NCBI GenBank assembly: GCA_964492925.1
Contig: CAZBMF010000052.1
Span: 1 to 15,829, forward strand
From: VMCP01 sp964492925
Lineage (GTDB): Bacteria; Bacteroidota; Bacteroidia; NS11-12g; UBA955
Reading direction: 5' to 3'
Length of the DNA: 15,829 bases
Shown piece by piece: positions 7,847-15,474 of the stretch (the first letter of the stretch is position 1; each line of letters opens with the position of its first letter). The position numbers and the translations under genes are program-made. The notes beneath the pieces are model-generated. The model was not told where the DNA came from. It worked only from the letters and a program-made list of their open reading frames with translations, and did no database searches.

Positions 7847-8924
7847 CAAGTAGTAAATCCATGATGGCCAAATTGGCCATGGCCTCAACAATAGGCACCG
7901 CTCTTGGCAAAACACATGGGTCGTGTCGACCAGTTGCCTCTAATGTTGTTTCTTCCATAGCGCTATTGATGGTTTGTTGCGGTTTCGCAATGGTGGATGT
8001 TGGTTTGAATACCAAATCCACAACAATGGGTTCTCCCGTTGCCATACCACCAATTATTCCCCCTGAATGGTTTGTTTTTGTGCCTATTTCATTGCCCTTG
8101 ATCATCCAACTGTCGTTGTTGTCTGACCCTTTTAGGTTTGCCGCGTTGAATCCCTCCCCAAAAGAAATGCCTTTTATGGCATTGATTGACAATAAATATT
8201 GTCCCAATACCGCTTGTAATTTGCCAAATAAAGGCTCTCCGAGGCCAATAGGGCTATTTTCGATAGTTAGTCGAATCATTCCACCCAAACTATCTCCATC
8301 GCGTTTAGCAGCTTCTATTAGCTGAATCATTTTGAGGGACATTTCTTGGTTTGGACAACGAACGGGGCTTTGTTCTATCATTTCAACGGTTGGAAGAGTT
8401 TCCACCTCAGGACAAACTGCTGTATAAATTTGATTCACCCAAGCGGTAATTACGATGGGTTTAGATAATTTTGAAAGGTTGGTATTGATAAGATATTGCT
8501 TGGCCAAGCTACCAGCCGCTACCCATCCAGCGGTAATTCTCGCACTGCTTCTACCACCACCTCTATGGTCTCGAATTCCATATTTGGTTTGATACAAGAA
8601 ATCGGCGTGACCTGGTCTATAAGAGTCTTTTAAGCCATCGTAATCTGATGGTTTAGTATCCTTATTGGCAATTAAAAACGTAATGGGAGCACCGGTAGAT
8701 TGTCCCTCAAAAACACCAGAAATAATTTGGAATTCATCGGTTTCATTGCGAGAAGTAGTGAGGTTACTTTGACCCGGACGTCGGCGAGCCATATCCTGGT
8801 TAATTGCCTTAATATCAATGGTGATTCCTGCTGGGAAACCATCCAATATAGATCCTATAAAAGGACCATGACTTTCACCAAAGCTGGTTAAAATGAGGTT
8901 TTTGCCGATGCTATTACGACTCAT
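7839..8924 (-). CDS. aroC: Chorismate synthase
   Basis: This enzyme converts 5-enolpyruvylshikimate-3-phosphate to chorismate, the last shikimate pathway step, and needs reduced FMN. It has 361 residues from the ATG at 8924. Signatures include GESHG (16-20), RRRPGQS (47-53), RGGGRSSAR (121-129) and the C-terminal RHDPC motif (333-337). I prefer the ATG at 8924 over an in-frame TTG at 8939, because MSRNSIGKNL gives the normal family start. This start overlaps the end of aroA by 11 nt (8914-8924), which suggests translational coupling. It follows aroB and aroA in the same run, so three shikimate pathway enzymes are made together. All key motifs look intact. Confidence 0.97.
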   Translation of the reverse strand: MSRNSIGKNLILTSFGESHGPFIGSILDGFPAGITIDIKAINQDMARRRPGQSNLTTSRNETDEFQIISGVFEGQSTGAPITFLIANKDTKPSDYDGLKDSYRPGHADFLYQTKYGIRDHRGGGRSSARITAGWVAAGSLAKQYLINTNLSKLSKPIVITAWVNQIYTAVCPEVETLPTVEMIEQSPVRCPNQEMSLKMIQLIEAAKRDGDSLGGMIRLTIENSPIGLGEPLFGKLQAVLGQYLLSINAIKGISFGEGFNAANLKGSDNNDSWMIKGNEIGTKTNHSGGIIGGMATGEPIVVDLVFKPTSTIAKPQQTINSAMEETTLEATGRHDPCVLPRAVPIVEAMANLAIMDLLLEM

Positions 8925-10275
8925 AAGGGTTAAGTTCAAAGTTACACTTTTTCAGTTCATTCCAAAAGTTTGGAAATGATTTCTCAACGCATTGAATGTC
9001 ATCTATCAACAAAGGATTTAATAGGGCCAATGGTGCAAATGCCATTGCAATTCGATGGTCTGAAAAGGTTTTCACTTCCAATTTTTCTGAGGGTTCAAAT
9101 ATTTGCGTTTTTTGCAAATAATATTTGTCAAAAGATTCTTGAGATTCACAAATCTCATATCCCAATTGATTGATATTGAAATTGATGGCGTCAATTCTAT
9201 TGGATTCTTTGTAAATTAAATTTTGAATACCTGTTATTCTACCTGAAATGTTTAGGGCAGAGGCACAGGCAATGAGGGATGGCGCTAAATCTGGTACGTT
9301 GGATAAGTCCCAATCTATTTGAGATTTTTTTATAAGATTATTCGATATGATACAACCTTGTTCATCGAACACAGTTTGAACTCCCAAGTCTTTAAAAAAC
9401 TCAGAACACGCAACGTCTCCTTGACATGAATCTTTAAATAGATGATTGAGTCTAAATTTTGAATTTGGGTTCAAAGCACAAACTTCAAAAAAGTAGCTGG
9501 CTGCACTCCAATCACTTTCTATTACAATGGGTTGAATCATTGAAGCCGTATGATCTGAAATGCGAATTGAGTGTTCATTAAACTCCACCTGAATACCGCA
9601 GTTTTGCAAAACTTTTTGGGTCATTTGGATATAAGCATTTGAATGCGAATGTCCATGTAATTGAATTTCATTGACCCCTTTAAAGAGAGGGGCAATGAGC
9701 ATAAGTGCTGAAACAAACTGACTGCTGACAGACCTATCAATCGGTTTAATTGGGAATTTATTTAAACCTCTTGTGATGCTCAATGGAAAATGTCCAGGCT
9801 TGTTGTGAAATTCAAATTTGGCCCCTCCAGATTCTAAAACATCAATTAGGGGTTGCATGCTTCTATTTTGGAGGCTCTCATTCCCTATGAGCTGGGTTTG
9901 AATACCTAATGCAGAAAAGTAGGCCAGAATTAATCTTGCCGGTGTGCCAGCATCAAGGAAATCAAAGATTTCATCTTGTAATTGATTGGAAACATGGTTG
10001 TTGAGTTTTTCAACTTCATCATCGAGCAACTGGTAATGTGTCCATTGAAAAAAGTCTGTATTTTTTTCAATATTGTCTTTTAAATGGTTCAATTTAGTCA
10101 ATGCCCTGATAAGCAATTGGGTATCACGAGAATCAGAGATATTTTGAATTGAATCAAATGGAATATTTTGTTGGTGAGCAAGAATTAAAAAACGGTTAGA
10201 TTGACTTTTTGAACCCGGCAGATTGATGGTTATGGAGTTGCCGTTTGGATGGTTATGCGCTTTACAAACAAACAT
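8914..10275 (-). CDS. aroA: 3-phosphoshikimate 1-carboxyvinyltransferase (EPSP synthase)
   Basis: This enzyme transfers enolpyruvate from PEP to shikimate-3-phosphate. Visible motifs are PGSKSQSNR (20-28, phosphate-binding Lys23 and Arg28), DAGTPAR (108-114), SVSSQF (182-187), VPDLAPS around catalytic Asp329, YKESNR (355-360) and SDHRIAMA (406-413). At 453 residues it is somewhat longer than the roughly 427 of E. coli AroA. The extra length is mainly a charged stretch at about 60-103, before the DAGTPAR loop. That loop diverges from the enterobacterial NAGTAMRPL: the Pro after Arg is replaced by Leu, and a Pro follows the Thr. The start codon shares one base with the aroB stop (TAATG), and the 3' end overlaps aroC. 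The identity is secure despite low similarity to the proteobacterial form. Confidence 0.95.
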   Translation of the reverse strand: MFVCKAHNHPNGNSITINLPGSKSQSNRFLILAHQQNIPFDSIQNISDSRDTQLLIRALTKLNHLKDNIEKNTDFFQWTHYQLLDDEVEKLNNHVSNQLQDEIFDFLDAGTPARLILAYFSALGIQTQLIGNESLQNRSMQPLIDVLESGGAKFEFHNKPGHFPLSITRGLNKFPIKPIDRSVSSQFVSALMLIAPLFKGVNEIQLHGHSHSNAYIQMTQKVLQNCGIQVEFNEHSIRISDHTASMIQPIVIESDWSAASYFFEVCALNPNSKFRLNHLFKDSCQGDVACSEFFKDLGVQTVFDEQGCIISNNLIKKSQIDWDLSNVPDLAPSLIACASALNISGRITGIQNLIYKESNRIDAINFNINQLGYEICESQESFDKYYLQKTQIFEPSEKLEVKTFSDHRIAMAFAPLALLNPLLIDDIQCVEKSFPNFWNELKKCNFELNPYES

Positions 10276-11300
10276 TACTTTTGTGCCAAATTGAATAATA
10301 CGGTTTCAACAATTTCTTTTTTTACGGCCACATCATAGTTTACATCACCAATGTCTTTTGGCAACGTGAACTTTAAAGTTTGGTGATTGTTTTTTTTGTC
10401 GGATTGGATCATTTCCATTAGTTCCGATAATTGATGAATTTCTACTGGTATTTTTGGAAAATGTTGCCAACAATAGTCTTCAATTGATTTCAAAGCAGAT
10501 GGTGTAATTAGGTTTAATTGATTTGCTATATGTGCTTCAATGACCATTCCATTTGCTACACAAATTCCATGATTGACATCCGGATTGGTATAGTTTAGAG
10601 CTTCCAATGCATGTCCTACTGTATGCCCTAGATTGAGCAATTTTCTAGGCCCGTTTTCTTTAAAATCTAAACTCACAATGGATTGTTTGAACCGTATATT
10701 TTCTTCAATTAGGATTTCCCAAATTGGGTCTTGGATATTTGGAATCGGGTTTTGTATAAGTTCCCAGATTTTATGTCCCTCAAGAATCCCATGTTTGAAA
10801 ATTTCCGCCCATCCCGATAAAATTTCATTGGAAGGTAGGGTTTTAAGGAATTCAGCAGAAAATAAAATTTCGGTAGGTTGTGAAAATGTACCAATAAGAT
10901 TTTTAACACCATTGAAGTTTAGCCCCGTTTTACCCCCTTCAGAACTGTCCACCATTGCAAGCAGGGTGGTAGGGATATATACAATTCTAATGCCTCTCAT
11001 GAAAGTGGATGCTGCAAATCCTGCAATGTCCAACACGCTTCCACCGCCAACGGCAACGATAATGGATTTTCGGGTAATGTTTAATCGATGAAAATTTGTC
11101 CAGATGAGTTCGGCTGTTTCTAGAGATTTTCCAGTTTCTCCATCTGGAATCTCTATAATATCAAATGTTTCAAGGTTATACAAAAGAGAAAGGCAGTGAA
11201 TTTTAACTGGGACGGATGTTACCACCACCACTTGGTCTGGTCTATGTTCGGTGAGAAATTTGGCCAATTGACCATTCAACTGATCAACAGAAAGGATCAT
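10275..11300 (-). CDS. aroB: 3-dehydroquinate synthase
   Basis: This enzyme converts DAHP to 3-dehydroquinate, the second shikimate pathway step, using NAD and a divalent metal. Its 341 residues include the NAD-binding GGGSVLDIAGF (85-95), PTTLLAMVDSSEGGKTG (110-126; most relatives have Gln where this has Met115), and metal-ligand candidates Glu166 (GWAEIFKHG), His226 (NLGHTVGHALE) and His244 (NHG). The ATG at 11300 overlaps the upstream porD stop as ATGA (4 nt), and the stop overlaps the aroA start by one base. Both arrangements suggest coupled translation. The protein is complete. Confidence 0.96.
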   Translation of the reverse strand: MILSVDQLNGQLAKFLTEHRPDQVVVVTSVPVKIHCLSLLYNLETFDIIEIPDGETGKSLETAELIWTNFHRLNITRKSIIVAVGGGSVLDIAGFAASTFMRGIRIVYIPTTLLAMVDSSEGGKTGLNFNGVKNLIGTFSQPTEILFSAEFLKTLPSNEILSGWAEIFKHGILEGHKIWELIQNPIPNIQDPIWEILIEENIRFKQSIVSLDFKENGPRKLLNLGHTVGHALEALNYTNPDVNHGICVANGMVIEAHIANQLNLITPSALKSIEDYCWQHFPKIPVEIHQLSELMEMIQSDKKNNHQTLKFTLPKDIGDVNYDVAVKKEIVETVLFNLAQK

Positions 11301-12190
11301 CCTCTTATTTTTTCGTAACGTTGATTGTTGGTAGGATCCAATTCATTGAGCATTTTGATAGCGCTACTTTTTTCAGGAACAGTACCCCCTTTATAAATTT
11401 CAATTAATTCAGGCCATTTTGTAAAAAAGAACACTTTTTGAAGCAAACTATTTTGATTTCCCTTGATGGCATCTTGTAATTGTTTGATTGATTCAGTAAT
11501 GTTTTTTCTGGCTTGTTCTGGATCTTGCTGGAATTTATCCATTCCTTTGCGGTGATAGTTGTATGTCAACAATCTAAAATCCTTAAATCGGGCATTGTTT
11601 AGGTTTTCAGCCAAATAAAAACGGTTTCTAAAACCTTTTCCATCAGCTTGGTTCCAACCTGGTTTATTGGCCATTAAATTCACAATGTTCTGAGCTTTAG
11701 CAAAATAGGGAGTTCCCCCAAGTTCTGCATAACTATCAAAATCTAATCCTAGCGCAATATTCACATAAAAAGCAAGAAGGGAAGTGAGGTCATTGATGTT
11801 TTGATTGTCTTGGTAATCAAGATTCTCAAATTCTCTGTATACAAAAGTTACATCATCATCATTGAACTGCATGATGGTGGTTTTGTATGTTGAATTTAAT
11901 ACAGGGCGAATTACTTGTAATTGCATGGTCCCCTGAAATTCATTGTTATCAGTAATTTGTGAAAAATCAAAAAATAGGGAAATTTCAACTTTTTCATGAA
12001 TTTCGTATTTTTCTTCCGTCCATTTTCTATTGGATACAAACTGCTGTAGGCTATTTTGCAGGGTGGTTAGAATTTGTTTGTCGGAAATTTGAACCCTTGG
12101 AGCCACGCATTGCACAGTTGCCTTAATTTCTTGGGCAAATACAAAATTGCAAGAAAAGCAAAAAAGAGTGGCAAATAGGAGTTTTTTCAT
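11297..12190 (-). CDS. porD: Exported DUF4835 protein, T9SS-associated PorD-like
   Basis: The protein has 297 residues with a clear signal peptide (MKKLLFATLFCFSCNFVFA, cleavage likely before QE). The mature part matches the Bacteroidota DUF4835 family in order: a start with the phrase APRVQISDKQILTTLQNSL, a central LDYQDNQNINDLTSLLAFY, GWNQADGKGFRNRFYLAENL, and a C-terminal WPELIEIYKGG. As I recall, databases now name this family type IX secretion system protein PorD. Its biochemical role is unclear, and it is expected to be periplasmic or membrane-associated. In other Bacteroidota I remember it following coaBC, as here, often with recN next; here aroB follows instead with an ATGA overlap. 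The gap to coaBC is one base (TAATATG). Confidence 0.85.
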   Translation of the reverse strand: MKKLLFATLFCFSCNFVFAQEIKATVQCVAPRVQISDKQILTTLQNSLQQFVSNRKWTEEKYEIHEKVEISLFFDFSQITDNNEFQGTMQLQVIRPVLNSTYKTTIMQFNDDDVTFVYREFENLDYQDNQNINDLTSLLAFYVNIALGLDFDSYAELGGTPYFAKAQNIVNLMANKPGWNQADGKGFRNRFYLAENLNNARFKDFRLLTYNYHRKGMDKFQQDPEQARKNITESIKQLQDAIKGNQNSLLQKVFFFTKWPELIEIYKGGTVPEKSSAIKMLNELDPTNNQRYEKIRG

Positions 12191-12191
12191 A

Positions 12192-13391
12192 TTAGTTGAA
12201 TATCCACGAATTTAATACGTCTAAGATAAAAACGGCAATTTCTTCTTTAGATTGTGTTGGAGAATCGATGATTTTCCCATTTTTATCCATTATTTTCACT
12301 TGATTGGTAGAAGTTTGAAAACCAGATGTATCAGAGGGCGTGTTTAATATAATTGCCTCTAAATTCTTTTCTATCAATTTTTTGCGTGCGTATTCTTCTT
12401 GATTGTTTGTTTCTAAAGCAAACCCAATACAAAACTGATGGTTTTGTTTTTTTAGGGATAAAGTTTTTAGAATATCTGGATTTTTAATCAATTCAATGTG
12501 CAATGAATCTTCAGATTTTTTAATTTTATGGGCTTCTGGGTTTTTAGGTCTATAATCCGCAACCGCCGCTGTCATGATTAATCCATCCGCATCATTAAAA
12601 GCAAATTCACAGGCCTGGAGCATTTGATCTGCGCTCGTAACGCGTGTGATTTGACAATTTTGAGGGACATTTTCTTTTGAGGGACCTAAAATCAGATGAA
12701 CATTTGCACCAAGTTGAACGAGGCGTTCAGCGAGGCAAATTCCCATTTTCCCTGAACTGTAATTGCCGATAAATCGAACTGGGTCAATAGATTCGTAGGT
12801 TGGACCTGCGGTAACAACCACAGATTTCCCCAACCAATTGGTAACTGGTGGTTTAAAATGGTCCTTTAATACTTGGCAGATGGTTTCTGGCTCTGCCATT
12901 CTCCCTTTTCCATTAAGTCCGCTTGCTAAGGGTCCAGTTTCCGCATCAATTACAACAACTCCACGTTCTTTAAGTGTTTGGATGTTCTGAGTAACGGAAG
13001 GCTGTTGAAACATGTCCAAATCCATTGCTGGGGCAATCCAAACAGGGCAACGAGCAGACATATAAGTTGTTAGGAGAAGATTATCACAGGTTCCAGATAC
13101 CATTTTAGAAATTGTATTGGCACCGCAAGGTGCAATGACAAGGGCATCGGCCCATAACCCGAGTTCCACATGATGGTTCCACATTCCAGTTTTTTCATCA
13201 AAAAAATGGATGAGGGTAGGGTTTTCAGATACCACAGACAGGGTTTCAGCTGTTACGAATTGCAGGGCAGCTGGTGTGCAAATAACTTGCACCTGAGCAC
13301 CTTCTTTTTTAAGAAGTCTCACAAAATGGGGGAGTTTGTAGGCGGCAATGCCGCCCGTTACCCCTACCAATATTTTTTTATGCTTTAACAT
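12192..13391 (-). CDS. coaBC: Bifunctional phosphopantothenoylcysteine decarboxylase / phosphopantothenate-cysteine ligase
   Basis: This is a two-domain coenzyme A synthesis enzyme. The FMN-binding CoaC domain (about 1-180) has GVTGGIAAYK (10-19), the active-site histidine region WNHHVEL (His74), APAMDLDMF (120-128) and the lid GPLASGLNGKGRMAEPE. The CoaB domain (about 188-399) has VTAGPTYESIDPVRFIGN, NYSSGKMG, MTAAVADYRP (273-282), the HKIKK lysines (288-292) and IGFALETN. The lid has Ser157 where E. coli CoaC has the active-site Cys of its ACGD motif; I recall Ser as usual in Bacteroidota. I chose the ATG at 13391, giving 399 residues, because MLKHKKILVG is the normal start; a TTG at 13433 is also in frame. 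The chosen start overlaps rpoZ by 14 nt. Confidence 0.96.
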   Translation of the reverse strand: MLKHKKILVGVTGGIAAYKLPHFVRLLKKEGAQVQVICTPAALQFVTAETLSVVSENPTLIHFFDEKTGMWNHHVELGLWADALVIAPCGANTISKMVSGTCDNLLLTTYMSARCPVWIAPAMDLDMFQQPSVTQNIQTLKERGVVVIDAETGPLASGLNGKGRMAEPETICQVLKDHFKPPVTNWLGKSVVVTAGPTYESIDPVRFIGNYSSGKMGICLAERLVQLGANVHLILGPSKENVPQNCQITRVTSADQMLQACEFAFNDADGLIMTAAVADYRPKNPEAHKIKKSEDSLHIELIKNPDILKTLSLKKQNHQFCIGFALETNNQEEYARKKLIEKNLEAIILNTPSDTSGFQTSTNQVKIMDKNGKIIDSPTQSKEEIAVFILDVLNSWIFN

Positions 13392-13707
13392 TGTCGGGAG
13401 CACCTGGTACTCTCCAATAAGTTTTGTTTTCAATAAATTCAGAAGTAGCCAATAATGTTGGTTTTGGCATACGCTCGTACATCAAAGAAATTTCAATTTG
13501 CTCTCTGTTCTCTTGGATTTCTTCAAGGTTATCACCGTCGTTGGCAAATGGTTCTAATCTATTGCGCAACTCTTCTTTTTGTTTTTCAGCAATTTGGTCT
13601 GCTCTTCTTGAAATTACGAGAGTTGTTAAGTAAACATTTTCGGTTTCATGGTCCATTTTGCGTAAATCGCGTGTTTCGGCGTTGCGTGATTGTTTATTGA
13701 TGCTCAT
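13378..13707 (-). CDS. rpoZ: RNA polymerase omega subunit, Bacteroidota type
   Basis: This small 109-residue protein is expected to help assemble and stabilise RNA polymerase. The central part, NVYLTTLVISRRADQIAEKQ (25-44), is the conserved omega/RPB6 helix region. The following NLEEIQENREQIEISLMYE and KPTLLATSEF are typical of the Bacteroidota version and are absent from the E. coli one. Its start overlaps the bamD stop as ATGA (4 nt), and its end overlaps coaBC by 14 nt, so it is embedded in the operon. Position between bamD and coaBC agrees with the arrangement I recall in other Bacteroidota. Confidence 0.9.
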   Translation of the reverse strand: MSINKQSRNAETRDLRKMDHETENVYLTTLVISRRADQIAEKQKEELRNRLEPFANDGDNLEEIQENREQIEISLMYERMPKPTLLATSEFIENKTYWRVPGAPDNVKA

Positions 13708-14513
13708 AATAATTCTTTTAGTGATTTAATTTCCTTTTCGGCTTTGTTTTTATAATCATCAGCTTCACCAAAGTGAACGCTGTTTTTATCGTTGTTGTAT
13801 TTGTAATCATCGAAGTTTGAAATTACTTCCTCCAAACGTTCTTTTCTCTTCTTTTCTATGCTATTCATGGCATAGATGTATTGACATTTAACGGTTAAGA
13901 ATTCAAGTTCTTCACGTTCTTTAATATCAGGAAATAATTTTACAGTATTTTTTGCAGAAGTTACGGCTGCTTTGAAATCACCCATTTTGTAATATTGTAT
14001 AACATGGGCGTATTCTTTTTGTTGCAACTTATACCTTAAATCATCCAAATGTTCGTTGATTTTTTGTGTGTATTCAGAATCAGGATAGTAGTTGGTGAAA
14101 GTTTGCATGGCTGCCATGACTTCTTTTGTGTCGGATTGATCCAATTCAAAACTTCCAATATTCAGGTAATCACAATATAAACTCATGTAGGCACATTCTG
14201 TGAGCCTAAAGCTTTTGGTGAAATTTTCAGTGAAATCTTTAAAGAACATTGAAGCATATTGATAATCCTTCAATTTAAAGTAGCACATGGCGGTATGGTA
14301 ATAAACGGTTTCTAAACTATCAGAATTTTTGTAAATGTCCCTGAGTTGGTCAAACAATCCAACAGCCCTGATATAGTCTTTTTTTGCATATAACTCCATG
14401 GCTCTCTTGTATTTCAATGGTGCATCTTTCGATTTGAAGACTTTGTTGTAGTCCCCACAAGATAAAATCACCACAAAAATGACGATCAGCCAGTAATTTG
14501 ACAGTTTTTGCAT
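13704..14513 (-). CDS. bamD: Outer membrane assembly lipoprotein BamD
   Basis: This is a lipoprotein of the BAM complex, which inserts beta-barrel proteins into the outer membrane. The 269 residues begin with a lipoprotein signal (hydrophobic 8-18, lipobox ILSC with Cys19). TPR-like helical repeats follow, e.g. LKYKRAMELYAKKDYIRAV, VYYHTAMCYFKLKDYQYASM and the CAYMSLYCDYLN region, with the family's YPDSEYTQKINEHLDDLRYKL near 135-155. Length and layout fit the Bacteroidota BamD (YfiO) family. It is the first gene of the eight-gene minus-strand run and has a good -7 element 8 nt before its ATG. The rest of the run therefore probably depends mainly on this promoter. Confidence 0.93.
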   Translation of the reverse strand: MQKLSNYWLIVIFVVILSCGDYNKVFKSKDAPLKYKRAMELYAKKDYIRAVGLFDQLRDIYKNSDSLETVYYHTAMCYFKLKDYQYASMFFKDFTENFTKSFRLTECAYMSLYCDYLNIGSFELDQSDTKEVMAAMQTFTNYYPDSEYTQKINEHLDDLRYKLQQKEYAHVIQYYKMGDFKAAVTSAKNTVKLFPDIKEREELEFLTVKCQYIYAMNSIEKKRKERLEEVISNFDDYKYNNDKNSVHFGEADDYKNKAEKEIKSLKELL

Positions 14514-14521
14514 TTAACTTG

Positions 14522-14529
14522 CAAATATA
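14522..14529 (-). promoter_or_regulatory. -7 element of the bamD operon promoter
   Basis: On the minus strand, TATATTTG (14529 to 14522) matches the Bacteroidota TAnnTTTG consensus exactly and lies 8 nt before the bamD ATG. At the expected -33 distance there is only a weak TTATG. A transcript starting 5-8 nt downstream would have a leader of about 0-4 nt. Confidence 0.6.
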
Positions 14530-14601
14530 CCACATTTCAAGGGTTTTTCATAATTTTTTGTGTAAAGTAAAAAAAGTGTATTTTTTGACAATTCCAGTTA
14601 G

Positions 14602-14609
14602 TACTTTTG
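14602..14609 (+). promoter_or_regulatory. -7 element of the transketolase gene promoter
   Basis: TACTTTTG matches TAnnTTTG exactly and ends 7 nt before the ATG at 14617. A TTGACA lies at 14585-14590, but the 14-nt spacing is shorter than the usual 19 or so, so the -33 assignment is uncertain. The implied transcript has almost no leader. It is back to back with the bamD promoter in a 103-bp divergent intergenic region. Confidence 0.6.
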
Positions 14610-14616
14610 TGCCTTT

Positions 14617-15462
14617 ATGAAAACTGTTACTGAGTTACAAACGATAGCTGCACAAGTTCGCAGAGACATTATTCGCATGGTTTATGACGTTAAAAGTGGT
14701 CATCCCGGTGGGTCTTTGGGATGTGCAGATTTCTTGACTGCCTTGTACTTCAAATACATGAAACACAACCCTGCAAATTTTGAATTAACAGGAAACAATG
14801 AAGATGTGTTTTTCTTAAGTAATGGACATATTTCACCTGTATTTTACAGCGTACTTGCAAGAAGCGGCTATTTCCCAGTGAGTGAATTGTCTACTTTCAG
14901 AAAACTCAATACCAGATTGCAAGGTCATCCAACCACACATGAAGGGTTGCCAGGTGTACGCGTTGCTTCTGGTTCTTTAGGACAAGGAATTAGTGTAGCA
15001 GCAGGTTTGGCATTGCAAAAGAAATTGGCAGGTGATAAAAGCACCGTTTGGGTGTTAACTGGTGACGGAGAATTGCAAGAAGGACAAATTTGGGAAGCTG
15101 TGATGTTTTCAAAGCATTATCGAGTAGATAATATGATTGTTACGGTGGACTTTAATCAAGCACAAATTGATGGAAGTACTGGTGATGTAATGGGTATTAC
15201 CGAATTATCAAGCAAATTCTTGGCTTTTGGCTGGGACGTTCTTGAAATGGACGGCAATGAATACTCATCTTTGGAAACTGTAATTCCTCAAGCTCAAAGT
15301 AAATTAGGTCAAGGAAAACCAATTGTGATCATCATGAAAACAGAAATGGGTCAAGGAGTTGACTTTATGATGGGTTCTCATGCATGGCATGGAAAAGCGC
15401 CAAACCAAGAGCAATTTGAAAAAGCCATGGCACAATTGCCTGAAACATTGGGCGATTATTAA
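14617..15462 (+). CDS. Transketolase N-terminal (thiamine diphosphate-binding) subunit
   Basis: This is the N-terminal half of a split transketolase, which with a separate C-terminal subunit moves two-carbon units between sugar phosphates in the pentose phosphate pathway. Its 281 residues contain SGHPGGSLG (27-35), SNGHISP with His70, QGHP (102-105) and LGQGISVAAG (121-130). The thiamine diphosphate motif starts at GDG (149-151) and runs to Asn180 in VDFNQAQIDG. SHAWHGKAP (254-262) lies near the end. It ends naturally at about the point where full-length transketolases continue into the pyrimidine-binding domain. Split forms are common in several bacterial groups, usually with the C-subunit gene directly downstream. 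Here the next gene, 12 bp on, is an unrelated vWA protein. The start is the ATG just after a -7 element. Confidence 0.93.
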   Translation: MKTVTELQTIAAQVRRDIIRMVYDVKSGHPGGSLGCADFLTALYFKYMKHNPANFELTGNNEDVFFLSNGHISPVFYSVLARSGYFPVSELSTFRKLNTRLQGHPTTHEGLPGVRVASGSLGQGISVAAGLALQKKLAGDKSTVWVLTGDGELQEGQIWEAVMFSKHYRVDNMIVTVDFNQAQIDGSTGDVMGITELSSKFLAFGWDVLEMDGNEYSSLETVIPQAQSKLGQGKPIVIIMKTEMGQGVDFMMGSHAWHGKAPNQEQFEKAMAQLPETLGDY

Positions 15463-15474
15463 TCATCCCTCAAA

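Noticed and set aside
7135..8325. Plus-strand open frames of 70-180 codons antisense to mazG and aroC
   Set aside because: They mirror the codon structure of the strongly recognised minus-strand genes and show no family features.
12910..12940. Loss of the active-site cysteine in the CoaC domain (LASGLNGKGRM instead of an ACGD-type lid)
   Set aside because: I recall Ser at this place as normal in Bacteroidota CoaBC proteins, and all other motifs are intact, so it is not evidence of a broken enzyme.
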